Shown: piece by piece, positions 8,905 through 16,813 of the stretch
Numbering within the stretch: the stretch's first letter is position 1
Layout: each line of letters opens with the position of its first letter
Origin: Mycobacterium sp. DL99
GTDB lineage: Bacteria; Actinomycetota; Actinomycetes; Mycobacteriales; Mycobacteriaceae
DNA: 64,000 nucleotides
Assembly (NCBI RefSeq): GCF_004762045.1
Contig: NZ_SJOM01000007.1
Coordinates: 186,001 to 250,000 of the forward strand
Reading direction: 5' to 3'
Translations under genes and position numbers: made by a program
Notes under the pieces: model-generated
What the model saw: only the letters and a program-made list of their open reading frames with translations
Told to the model about the DNA's origin: nothing
Database searches by the model: none

Positions 8905-10890
8905 CTAGTTCCAGATTCGGACCCGCTGGGCCGGTTCCAGATACAGCTCGTCGGAATCAGCCACCTCGAACGCCTCGTAGAACGAGTCGATGTTGCGGAT
9001 GACACCGTTGCAGCGGAACTCCGGCGGCGAGTGCGGGTCCACCGCCAGACGTCGGATCGCCTCAGCGTCACGGGATTTGGTCCGCCACACCTGCGCCCAG
9101 CCGAAGTAGACGCGCTGCACGCCGGTCAACCCGTCGATCACCGGCGCCTCCTGACCCTTCAGCGACAGCTCGTAAGCCAGCAGTGCGATGGACAGTCCGC
9201 CGAGATCGCCGATGTTCTCCCCGACGGTGAATGCGCCGTTCACGTGGTGGGATGGATCCAGTGAGCGCGGACTGAACTCTTCGTACTGATCGATCAAAGC
9301 CTTTGTGCGGACCCCGAATTCAGCGCGGTCGGCATCGGTCCACCAGTCCACCAGGTTGCCGTCACCGTCGTACTTGGCGCCCTGGTCGTCGAAGCCGTGG
9401 CCGATCTCGTGCCCGATCACCGCGCCGATACCGCCGTAGTTGGCCGCGTCGTCGGCCGCGGCGTCGAAGAACGGCGGCTGCAGAATGGCTGCGGGAAAGA
9501 CGATTTCGTTCATCCCCGGGTTGTAGTAGGCATTGACCGTCTGCGGCGTCATGAACCACTCGTCGCGGTCCACCGGGCCGCCCAACTTGGCCAGCTCGCG
9601 GTCGGAGTTCACCACATGGCCGCGGCGGTAGTTGCCGTACAGGTCGTCACGCTCGACCACCAGCGCCGAGTAGTCCCGCCAGCGGGCCGGATAGCCGATC
9701 TTGGGGGTGAACTTGTCGAGCTTCACCAGCGCCTTGGCCCGGGTCTCCGGCGTCATCCAGTCCAGCTCGTTGATGCTGACCCGGTAGGCCTCGCGCAGGT
9801 TGGCCACCAGCTCGTCCATCCGGGACTTGGCCTCGGGCGGGAAGTACCGCTGGACGTAGAGCTTGCCCAGCGCATCACCCATCAGGCCCTCCACCAGGGA
9901 GACGCCGCGCTTCCAGCGGTCGCGGTTCTGCTCGGTGCCGCTCAGGGTGCGGCCGTAGAAGTCGAAGTTCTCGGCCACCAGATCCTCGGTCAGCAGCCCG
10001 GCACGCGAATGGATGACGCGCCAGCGGGTCCAGGCCTTCCAGTCCTCCAGATCCTCGCTCGCCCACAGCGCCGCGAACGCCGTCACGAAGTCGGGCTGAC
10101 GCAGCACCAGCTCGGAGACCTTCTCGGGGGTGGTGCCGAGCGCGCCCAACCAGCCGGTCCAGTCGAACCCGGGGGCATCGCCGGACAGGTCGGCGAACGT
10201 GCGCAGGTTGTACGTCAGATCGGCGTCGCGCCGCTTCACCACATCCCAGTGCGCGGCGGCCAGCTTGGATTCCAGTGCGACGATCCGGGCCGCGGTGTCG
10301 ACGGGATCACCGGCAGTGTCTCCGTAGACGAGCGCGAACATCCGGGCGATGTGTCCCGGGTAGGCCGCCAGGATCTCGGCGTGCTGCTCATCGCGGTAGT
10401 AGGACTCGTCGGGCAGCCCGATTCCGGACTGGCTCATGTGCAGCAGGTAGCGCGTCGAATCCTTGGAATCGGTGTCCACGTACACACCGGCGCCGCCGGA
10501 CACCCCGGTGCGCTCCAGCCCGCCCAGCACGGCGGCCAGCGCATCGCTGTCGGCCGCACCGTCGATCAGGGCGAGCTCCGCCAGCAGCGGCGCCAGGCCA
10601 CGCGTGGCGATGGTCTGCTCGTCCATGAAGCTGGCGTACAGATCGCCGATGCGCTGCTCCTCGGTGCCCGCGGCGGCGCCGGTATCGGCCGCCTGGGTGA
10701 TCAGATCGCGGATCTGCTCCTCGGCACGATCGTGCAGCAGCCGGAAGGCGCCGTCGGTGGCACGGTCGGCGGGAATCTCGTAGTCGGTCAACCAACGGCC
10801 ATTGACGTGGCCGAAGAGGTCGTCTTGCGGGCGGGCCTGCGGGTCGACATGGCTCAGGTCGATACCCGATTTGATCGCTTCTACCGTCAC
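8905..10890 (-). CDS. zmp1: M13 (neprilysin-like) zinc metalloprotease
   Basis: A 661-residue M13 peptidase matching Rv0198c (Zmp1). The N-terminus SGIDLSHVDPQARPQDDLFGHVNGRWL is typical. The zinc site HEIGH is at about residues 494-498, the third ligand lies in GENIGDLGG downstream, and the substrate-binding block NAYYNPGMNEIVFPAAIL precedes it. No signal peptide is seen, as in other mycobacterial members. It starts with GTG, diverging from omamA. In M. tuberculosis the enzyme affects host inflammasome and phagosome processing; in an environmental species the role is less clear. Confidence 0.95.
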   Translation of the reverse strand: MTVEAIKSGIDLSHVDPQARPQDDLFGHVNGRWLTDYEIPADRATDGAFRLLHDRAEEQIRDLITQAADTGAAAGTEEQRIGDLYASFMDEQTIATRGLAPLLAELALIDGAADSDALAAVLGGLERTGVSGGAGVYVDTDSKDSTRYLLHMSQSGIGLPDESYYRDEQHAEILAAYPGHIARMFALVYGDTAGDPVDTAARIVALESKLAAAHWDVVKRRDADLTYNLRTFADLSGDAPGFDWTGWLGALGTTPEKVSELVLRQPDFVTAFAALWASEDLEDWKAWTRWRVIHSRAGLLTEDLVAENFDFYGRTLSGTEQNRDRWKRGVSLVEGLMGDALGKLYVQRYFPPEAKSRMDELVANLREAYRVSINELDWMTPETRAKALVKLDKFTPKIGYPARWRDYSALVVERDDLYGNYRRGHVVNSDRELAKLGGPVDRDEWFMTPQTVNAYYNPGMNEIVFPAAILQPPFFDAAADDAANYGGIGAVIGHEIGHGFDDQGAKYDGDGNLVDWWTDADRAEFGVRTKALIDQYEEFSPRSLDPSHHVNGAFTVGENIGDLGGLSIALLAYELSLKGQEAPVIDGLTGVQRVYFGWAQVWRTKSRDAEAIRRLAVDPHSPPEFRCNGVIRNIDSFYEAFEVADSDELYLEPAQRVRIWN

Positions 10891-10942
10891 CCCGACATTC
10901 TTCCAGAAGGCCGCGGGTGCGCTGGGTGGGTTTCGCTGCCGG

Positions 10943-10948
10943 TACCCT
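10943..10948 (+). promoter_or_regulatory. -10 element of the omam operon (leaderless)
   Basis: TACCCT lies 7 nt before the omamA ATG, with no ribosome site between, so the mRNA should begin at or next to the start codon. Confidence 0.5.
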
Positions 10949-10955
10949 CACGGCC

Positions 10956-11555
10956 ATGCCCGAGGCGCCGAGCAAGGACAGCACAGCCGACCACCCCAAT
11001 GGCGTTTTCACCGGCTTCGGTTTCGCCTCGGCGGTCGCGGGCCTGATCGCGGTCGTCGCGGTGGTCCTGGCCGTCATGGTGTGGACCGGGCACCGCGACG
11101 AGGCCGCCGAGCGCGCGTACCAGACGCGGGTGCTGCGGACCGCCGTCGACTGGACGAATGTCCTGATCAACATCAACAAGGACTCGGTCGAGGCCGGTAT
11201 GCAGAAGCTGCGCGAGGGCACCGTGGGCCAGCTCAATTCCGACTTCGATGCGGCCGTGCAGCCTTACCGCGACCTGGTGCAGCGGCTGCAGGCCCGCACC
11301 ACCGGCCAGATCGACTCGGTGGCCATCGAATCGCTGTACCACCCACCGCCAGGCCCGGACGGCCGCCCGGTGTCCGCACCCAAGACGGACCTGGCCGGGA
11401 TGGTTTCCCGCACCGACACGGTGCTGGTGGTGGCCACCTCGGTCAGCGAGAACGCGGGCAGTGACAAGCCCCAGACCGTGCGCTGGACGTTGCGGCTGGA
11501 CGTCTCCGACGTCGACGGCACCCTGATGGTCTCGCGGTTGGAGCCGATCCGATGA
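10956..11555 (+). CDS. omamA: Mce-associated membrane protein OmamA
   Basis: A 199-residue protein with a short cytosolic head, one membrane span at about residues 22-46 (FGFASAVAGLIAVVAVVLAV) and a periplasmic domain of the nuclear-transport-factor-2-like shape usual in Mce-associated (Mas/Omam) proteins. Place and pairing match Rv0199, which stabilises Mce lipid-import complexes. The next gene overlaps by 4 nt (ATGA). The ATG at 10956 is favoured over an upstream in-frame start because the -10 hexamer lies just before it. Confidence 0.85.
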   Translation: MPEAPSKDSTADHPNGVFTGFGFASAVAGLIAVVAVVLAVMVWTGHRDEAAERAYQTRVLRTAVDWTNVLININKDSVEAGMQKLREGTVGQLNSDFDAAVQPYRDLVQRLQARTTGQIDSVAIESLYHPPPGPDGRPVSAPKTDLAGMVSRTDTVLVVATSVSENAGSDKPQTVRWTLRLDVSDVDGTLMVSRLEPIR

Positions 11556-12241
11556 GAAACCGGTTGCGCGTCCTGGCTTTCGACATCGCGGCTCCGCTGG
11601 GCGCGATCGCGGCGCTGCTGTACATCGGCCTCGCGCTGTCCTGGCCGCTGTGGTGGGTATCGCTGTGCTCGGTGCTGTGCCTGCTGATCGTGCAGGGCGT
11701 CATCGTCAACATCGTGCTGGCCCGCCGCGACGGCGTGACGCTGGGCACCGACGACGATGCGCCCGGGTTGCGGCTCGCGGTCGCCGGCGTGGCCGCCGCA
11801 GCCCTGGTGGCCGCGGTGACGGTGGGCTACCTGCGCTGGACCGTGCCCGACCGCACCTTCAACAACGACCGCGACGAGGTGGTGCGTATCGCCAGCAGCG
11901 TCTCGGAGGCCACCGCCACGTTCAGCCCGCAGAGCCCGACCGCCTCGATCGACCGCGCTACCGGGATGATGTCGCCGCAGCAGGCCGAGCAGTTCAAGAA
12001 CGAATTCGCCAACGTGGCAAAGGAATTGACGAGCAAGAACGTCTCGGCCACCGCGGCCACGATCTCGGCAGGCGTGGAGGCGCTGGGTCCGCAGGTGGCC
12101 AGTGTGGCCGTGGTCCTGCGCGGAACTCAGAGCGCGCCGGGCAAACCGACCGACAACGCCGTGATGGCACTGCGGGTCGCCCTGAGCAAGACCGACGGGC
12201 GCTGGCTCGTCGACAATGTGACCCCGCTGCACTCCCGGTAG
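11552..12241 (+). CDS. omamB: Mce-associated membrane protein OmamB
   Basis: A 229-residue protein, Rv0200-like. Three hydrophobic segments lie in the first half (about residues 12-32, 35-55 and 76-97), followed by a periplasmic domain rich in Ser/Thr/Ala that ends TDGRWLVDNVTPLHSR, the same closing pattern (WLVD-V-P) as other Omam/Mas proteins. Translationally coupled to omamA through ATGA. The pair probably acts together on Mce transporters encoded elsewhere. Confidence 0.8.
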   Translation: MRNRLRVLAFDIAAPLGAIAALLYIGLALSWPLWWVSLCSVLCLLIVQGVIVNIVLARRDGVTLGTDDDAPGLRLAVAGVAAAALVAAVTVGYLRWTVPDRTFNNDRDEVVRIASSVSEATATFSPQSPTASIDRATGMMSPQQAEQFKNEFANVAKELTSKNVSATAATISAGVEALGPQVASVAVVLRGTQSAPGKPTDNAVMALRVALSKTDGRWLVDNVTPLHSR

Positions 12242-12253
12242 GAACGCCCGTTA

Positions 12254-12276
12254 GGAGCCGGCACAAGGCCGGCTCC
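12254..12276. terminator. GC-rich hairpin between convergent omamB and ridA-like genes
   Basis: A perfect 9-bp stem GGAGCCGGC/GCCGGCTCC with loop ACAAG, placed between two convergent stop codons. No T run; probably a shared bidirectional terminator. Confidence 0.6.
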
Positions 12277-12282
12277 CGGGGG

Positions 12283-12669
12283 TCAGCTCAGTGCGACGAT
12301 CGCGTCGATCTCGACCGTGGCGCCCAGAGGCAGCGCCGCCACTTCGATGGTGGTCCGAGCCGGGAACCGCGCATCGAAGAACTCTGCGTATGCGGCATTG
12401 ATGTCGGCGAACGAGCTCAGCTGGGTGGTGTAGATCGTGGTCCGCAGGGTACGGCCGAGGTTGGTGCCGGCTTCGGCGCACACCGCCGCGAGATTGGCCA
12501 GGCTCTGGCGCACTTCGGCGGCGATGTCGGCGGCCTCGATCGTTCCGGTGGCCGGGTTCAGCGGCAGTGAGCCGGAACAGTAGAGGACGCCCGCGTGCGC
12601 GACGGCCTGAACGTACGGGCCTACTGCTTTCGGGGCCACGGGTGAGGCGATCGTTTTCAGTTCAGTCAT
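12283..12669 (-). CDS. RidA-family imine/enamine deaminase
   Basis: A 128-residue YjgF/YER057c/UK114 protein. These trimeric enzymes hydrolyse reactive imines released by amino-acid-oxidising enzymes. Family blocks are present: GPYVQAVAHAGVLYCSGSLPLNPATG, QSLANLAAVCAEAG, RTTIYTTQLSSFADINAAYAEFF, ARTTIEVAALPLGATVEIDAIV, including the conserved Arg in PARTTIEV. The ATG at 12669 fits the family length. It is 16 nt downstream of the FAD dehydrogenase gene, whose imine product it would clear. Confidence 0.9.
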   Translation of the reverse strand: MTELKTIASPVAPKAVGPYVQAVAHAGVLYCSGSLPLNPATGTIEAADIAAEVRQSLANLAAVCAEAGTNLGRTLRTTIYTTQLSSFADINAAYAEFFDARFPARTTIEVAALPLGATVEIDAIVALS

Positions 12670-12685
12670 TGGAATCCACGTCCGT

Positions 12686-13960
12686 TCATCGAAGGGGGTC
12701 GACAGCGCGCAACGCTGCCGAGGTCTGGCCGGTGGCGATCTGTCGAGCAAGGAGCTTTCCGGTGACGGGGCCCAGCGTGATGCCCCACATGCCGTGGCCG
12801 CCGGCGATGAACACTCGCGGATCGTTCGATTGTCCGATCAGCGGCAGTCCGTCAGCGGTACACGGGCGGGCTCCCACCCACTCATCCTCACGCTGGTCGA
12901 GGTGGGCACCGGCAAGCAAACCCGATGCCGCGTCGCGCAGTACTCGGATTCGCCGGGGATCCAGTGGGGCTTCTACGTCGCGGAATTCCATCATTCCGGC
13001 GATGCGAAGGCGATCGCCGACGGGTGTGCATGCCACGCGCTGGGCGGGGAAGTACACCGGTCCGATCGGCAAATGGTCGACCTTGACGGTGAAGCTGTAT
13101 CCGCGTCCGGCCTGGACCAGCCGTTTGACACCGAAAGGCCGGGCGAGGCGGTTGAGCCTGGCCCCGGTCGCGAGCACCGCGGCGTCGAAGGAGCGGCCGG
13201 CGATGCGGACCGGGCCGGCGCCGCCGTCGATGCGGTCTACGTCCGTATCCCGCACGATCTTTCCGCCGCGGGCCACCACGGCGTCGGCGACAGAGTGAAC
13301 GAAGGCGGCGGGGTTGAGGAACCGCTCATCGAGAATCTTGATCGCGGCATTGATCTCCGACGAGAGCGCGGGTTCCTGTGCGCGAGCCTCGGCTCCGTCG
13401 AGCAGCTCGAAGTTGACGGACTGGCCTGCCGCCCGGATGTGCTTGATCTCGTCGAGCAGCACCTCCCGATCAGCGGAGGTGCGGTATGCGGCGATGAAAG
13501 GTGCTGCAGGAGCGGATTTTTCAGCGAGATCCAGCTCCATCTCAGCGAAGGCGGCGAGCGCCTCGTTGTTGAGCGGGATCAGGGCCTGCATCGCCTTCTG
13601 CCACCGCTTCGCGGTGCTGTTGCGGGCGAACTGTGCAAGGAAACGCAACAGCTTCGGGTTGGCGGTCGGCGGGACATACACCGGCGACGAGTGGCTCAGC
13701 AGGGCGCCGAGGCCGTACTTCAGTACCGCCGGTTCCGGCAGGGGAGTGGCGATGCTCGGTGTCAGCCATCCGGCATTGCCCCAGCTCGAGCCTGCGGCGA
13801 CGTCATCTCGGTCGAAGACCGTGACTTCGATGTCGTACTCCTGGAGGTACCAGGCGGTGCACAACCCCACCATGCCGGCGCCGATCACGGCCACTTGCTT
13901 CCGCGGGACACTGTTGCGTGAGTTCACGGATTCAATACTGTGGCCTGCAACAGGATCCAC
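12686..13960 (-). CDS. DadA-like FAD-dependent D-amino-acid dehydrogenase
   Basis: A 424-residue DAO-family oxidoreductase (413 if the GTG at 13927 is used). The dinucleotide fold VAVIGAGMVGLCTAWYL is at the N-terminus. GSSWGNAGWLTPS and, at the C-terminus, RVFIAGGHGMWGITLGPVTG are typical of the DadA small-subunit group, which oxidises D-amino acids to 2-imino acids and passes electrons to the respiratory chain. It forms an operon with the RidA gene and diverges from a PucR-type regulator. The exact substrate (D-alanine, D-proline or other) cannot be read from sequence. Confidence 0.85.
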   Translation of the reverse strand: MDPVAGHSIESVNSRNSVPRKQVAVIGAGMVGLCTAWYLQEYDIEVTVFDRDDVAAGSSWGNAGWLTPSIATPLPEPAVLKYGLGALLSHSSPVYVPPTANPKLLRFLAQFARNSTAKRWQKAMQALIPLNNEALAAFAEMELDLAEKSAPAAPFIAAYRTSADREVLLDEIKHIRAAGQSVNFELLDGAEARAQEPALSSEINAAIKILDERFLNPAAFVHSVADAVVARGGKIVRDTDVDRIDGGAGPVRIAGRSFDAAVLATGARLNRLARPFGVKRLVQAGRGYSFTVKVDHLPIGPVYFPAQRVACTPVGDRLRIAGMMEFRDVEAPLDPRRIRVLRDAASGLLAGAHLDQREDEWVGARPCTADGLPLIGQSNDPRVFIAGGHGMWGITLGPVTGKLLARQIATGQTSAALRAVDPLR

Positions 13961-14006
13961 CCCTGTTCGGAACTGACACCATGCCCTCGCTCGACTGTGC
14001 GGTATC

Positions 14007-14012
14007 TACAAT
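14007..14012 (+). promoter_or_regulatory. -10 element of the PucR-type gene (leaderless)
   Basis: TACAAT is followed by 6 nt and then the ATG, with no Shine-Dalgarno, so a leaderless mRNA is predicted. Confidence 0.55.
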
Positions 14013-14018
14013 CCGCTC

Positions 14019-15515
14019 ATGCTCCAAGGTGTAGACCTTTGCGAAGCGCTGGGCGCAGGGGTGGTAACCACGCTGGTGGAGGGAGCTCCACGGGCGGTAT
14101 CCGCCGTGCATCTGTGGGGCGATCGCCAGCCGCCCGGCGCTGGTTCGCTCATCGCCGCCATCGGGGCCACCGACGAGCGGGTGCAGATGGAGATCATCGA
14201 CGTGGCGGTGGCCACCGGGGCTGCTGCCGTGGTGCTGCCGCAGCCGGTTCCGCCCGACGTCTGCGCCCACAGCGCCGCGCGAGGTGTCACATTGGCGGGC
14301 CTGAACCCGCAAATGGAATGGTCGCACTTCATCTGGTTCGCGCGGGGTCTGCTGCTTGAGGGGCAGTCGGCGGTAGCCGGGGCGGCGTCGGCGCAGCAGG
14401 GGCTGTTCGCCTTGGCCGAAGTGGTCGCGACGATCTTGAATTCCTCGGTCACCATCGAAGATGCCCGAAGCCGCGTGATCGCCTACTCGGCAACGACGCA
14501 GACCGCCGACATCGCCCGCACCTCCACCATCATGGGCCGAGCCGTGCCCACCGATGTCCTGAAGCGACTGCGGGCCAGCGGGGCATTGAAACGACTGGCC
14601 CGGGAGAGCCGTCCGTTTCTGGTGCCCGCCGAAGAGCCCGGTTTTGCGCAGCGTCTCGTCATCCCGTTGCGCGTCGGTGGACAACTCGTCGGTTCCATCT
14701 GGGCGATTTTCGATGGACGCGTCGACTCGGATCTCGAGGCGAGACTCTCGGCGGCGAGTACCGCGGTCGCTTTGCACCTCGTACGGTTCTGCGCCGAACT
14801 CGAGTTGACCGGCAGGTATTCGGTGGGTCAACTACGCGCGGCGCTGACCGGAGCGGCCGGCGATGCCGGTCAAGATGTGCCGCTGCTGTCTGAACCTGTC
14901 AGAGTCGTTGCGTTGCAAAGACTCTCGACGGCAGATGCCCGAGAGGACCTGGCTCTGTGGCGTACCTTCCTGCGAAAGAAGTCGTGGGAGGATCCGGTGC
15001 TCGTCGACATCGGCGATGCCGTCTACGCGGTGGTCGGGCAACGCGCGGGGCCGGGCGGCTGGCCCTGGCTGTGCGAGATCGTCGGATCCGCATCGCCTGG
15101 GGCGGTGGGCGCGAGCAGATTGAGTCCGGGCCACGCGGGGCTGCCGGCCGCCCGCGTGGAAGCGGACGAGACTCTTGCCGCCGCGCTGCACCTCGACCTC
15201 AGATCTGCGACGCACGAGCAGGTTTGGGACACCATTGTTCTGAGCCGTGCCACCACCGCCGTGCAGTCCGTGGCACACAGCGAACTGCAGCGGGTGCGCG
15301 ACTTCGACCGCACGGACGGGACTGAACTGACCATCACGCTGCGCACCTGGCTGGAGAACTGGGGTGACGTCAACGCCACCGCAGCGGCGCTGAACGTACA
15401 TCCGAACACCGTGCGGCTGCGGATGAAAAAAGTCGACCGGATTCTGCAGGGGCGGCTGGACACCCCGACCCAGCGGATCGCTGCCCTACTGCTGCTGCGT
15501 GGCTGGCAGCGCTAA
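14019..15515 (+). CDS. PucR-family transcriptional regulator
   Basis: A 498-residue regulator. The N-terminal ~120 residues are a PucR-type ligand domain, a central GAF-like region follows (about 135-260), and the C-terminal HTH_30 domain carries the family signature TLRTWLENWGDVNATAAALN followed by VHPNTVRLRMKKV. Members sense amino acids or other nitrogen sources and activate the adjacent catabolic genes. It diverges from the D-amino-acid dehydrogenase/RidA operon with about 58 bp between starts, so it most likely controls it. The 3' end overlaps the convergent CoA-binding gene by 4 nt. Confidence 0.88.
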   Translation: MLQGVDLCEALGAGVVTTLVEGAPRAVSAVHLWGDRQPPGAGSLIAAIGATDERVQMEIIDVAVATGAAAVVLPQPVPPDVCAHSAARGVTLAGLNPQMEWSHFIWFARGLLLEGQSAVAGAASAQQGLFALAEVVATILNSSVTIEDARSRVIAYSATTQTADIARTSTIMGRAVPTDVLKRLRASGALKRLARESRPFLVPAEEPGFAQRLVIPLRVGGQLVGSIWAIFDGRVDSDLEARLSAASTAVALHLVRFCAELELTGRYSVGQLRAALTGAAGDAGQDVPLLSEPVRVVALQRLSTADAREDLALWRTFLRKKSWEDPVLVDIGDAVYAVVGQRAGPGGWPWLCEIVGSASPGAVGASRLSPGHAGLPAARVEADETLAAALHLDLRSATHEQVWDTIVLSRATTAVQSVAHSELQRVRDFDRTDGTELTITLRTWLENWGDVNATAAALNVHPNTVRLRMKKVDRILQGRLDTPTQRIAALLLLRGWQR

Positions 15516-15922
15516 GCGAAGCGGGCGTACTCGACCTTCAGGCAGAGGTCCTGGATGACGGTGAGGCCGGCGGCGGCGCCATCGTGCGCCACCTGCTCAT
15601 GGCTCAGGCCCAGCTGCAGCCACAGCGTCTTGGCTCCGACCGCGATGGCGTCGGCGAGCACGTGCGGAAGCTCGTCGCGTCGACGGAACACGTCGACGAG
15701 GTCGGGTACCTCCGGAAGGGCGGCCAGGCTGGGATAGACGGGGGTGCCGTCGACTTCGGTTATCGTCGGGTTCACCAGGTACAGCGTGTAGTCGGTGGCC
15801 GCCTTCAGGTACGTCCAGACCTCGTGACTGGCCCGCGCCGGGTTGGCCGAGGCGCCGACGATGGCCACCGACCGGGTCTCCCGCAGAACACGTTGCACCG
15901 TCGCGACTGACTGGGACGTCAT
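15512..15922 (-). CDS. CoA-binding (YccU-like) protein
   Basis: A 136-residue CoA_binding-domain protein of the YccU kind: one Rossmann-like domain with SVAIVGASANPARASHEV near the start and LVNPTITEVDGTPVYPSLAAL, DLVDVFRRRDELP and LWLQLGL in the usual order. It probably binds CoA or a nucleotide; no enzymatic residues are known for the family. Cytosolic. It lies 12 nt after the HTH gene on the same strand and may be the last gene of the mmpL11 operon. Confidence 0.85.
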   Translation of the reverse strand: MTSQSVATVQRVLRETRSVAIVGASANPARASHEVWTYLKAATDYTLYLVNPTITEVDGTPVYPSLAALPEVPDLVDVFRRRDELPHVLADAIAVGAKTLWLQLGLSHEQVAHDGAAAGLTVIQDLCLKVEYARFA

Positions 15923-15934
15923 CTGCGGCGGCGA

Positions 15935-16813
15935 CTACTTCGCGGAACGCTGCGCGGAGAGTTTCGCGAACCGGTCCGAGAGCCGTTGCATGCGCAGCAG
16001 CAGCGAGGCCGGCGGGCTGACGGTGCCTTCCAGATAGTCGGCGAAGGACTCGTTGGACACCCCGACGCGCGAAGCGAACTCAGGTGCCTGCAGTTCGGAA
16101 CGACGCAGCATGGCCTGGATCTGACGGGCCACCTCGGCGCGCTCGGTGGCCTCCAGGTGCTCACGGGTGCGCACCAGCACTTCCGACAGTGCCTTGGACA
16201 CCCCGTAGGGGCGGGCGGTCTGCAGCACTTCCTCTACCTGTCGGGCGGTCCGGCCGTACGGATCACGTTTGATCGCGGCGACGATGCGCTGCCAAACCAC
16301 CATGTCGTCGGTCTCCAACGCCGCACGGATCGCCGCGGTCGGCCAGTACTCGACCGGCCGGTCGTCGAATGCGGGTTGACGTTGCGGCGGTGCGGCCTTG
16401 GCCGGACGTGGTTGTCGCGGCTGTGCCGGCTGCTGCGAACGCTGTACCGGTGTGCGTGGTGTCTGCGTGCCCTGCCCCTGTGTGCGCTGTGCCTTTGTGT
16501 CCTGCCCGGGAGCGCGTTGCTCCTGTGTCCGTTGTACCTGGGCAGGCGCTTTTTGGGGGCGTTGTGCGGAACTGCGCTGCGCGGAACTGTCTTGTGCCGA
16601 AGTGCGAGGCGCCGTCGCGCGCGGCTTGGTCGGCGTCCGTTCTGCCGCGGCAGTGCGCTGCGCAGTGGTCCGCTGGGCCGCGGTGCGTTGTGTCTGGGGT
16701 CCTTGGACACGTTGTCCCGCAGGACGTCGAGCAGACGATTGAACCGGCTGAATCTCTTCGCGGCGCGCGATCCGCGCATCCCTCGGTTCCCGGACGTCGG
16801 GGGCCAACGTCAC
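15935..16813 (-). CDS. HTH protein with Gln/Arg/Thr-rich low-complexity region (Rv0201c-like)
   Basis: A 292-residue protein. Residues ~30-150 are low-complexity repeats of short QRT/AQR units (TAAQRTTAQRTAAAERTP, QRSSAQRPQKAPAQVQRT), strongly basic and probably disordered. The last ~140 residues are folded: a helical part (AIRAALETDDMVVWQRIVAA, then IKRDPYGRTARQVEEVL) and an XRE-like helix-turn-helix (LQAPEFASRVGVSNESFADY, then LEGTVSPP). The GTG at 16813 overlaps the mmpL11 stop as GTGA, so the gene is translationally coupled to mmpL11. DNA binding is likely; the basic region may add non-specific nucleic-acid affinity. Targets unknown. Confidence 0.75.
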   Translation of the reverse strand: MTLAPDVREPRDARIARREEIQPVQSSARRPAGQRVQGPQTQRTAAQRTTAQRTAAAERTPTKPRATAPRTSAQDSSAQRSSAQRPQKAPAQVQRTQEQRAPGQDTKAQRTQGQGTQTPRTPVQRSQQPAQPRQPRPAKAAPPQRQPAFDDRPVEYWPTAAIRAALETDDMVVWQRIVAAIKRDPYGRTARQVEEVLQTARPYGVSKALSEVLVRTREHLEATERAEVARQIQAMLRRSELQAPEFASRVGVSNESFADYLEGTVSPPASLLLRMQRLSDRFAKLSAQRSAK

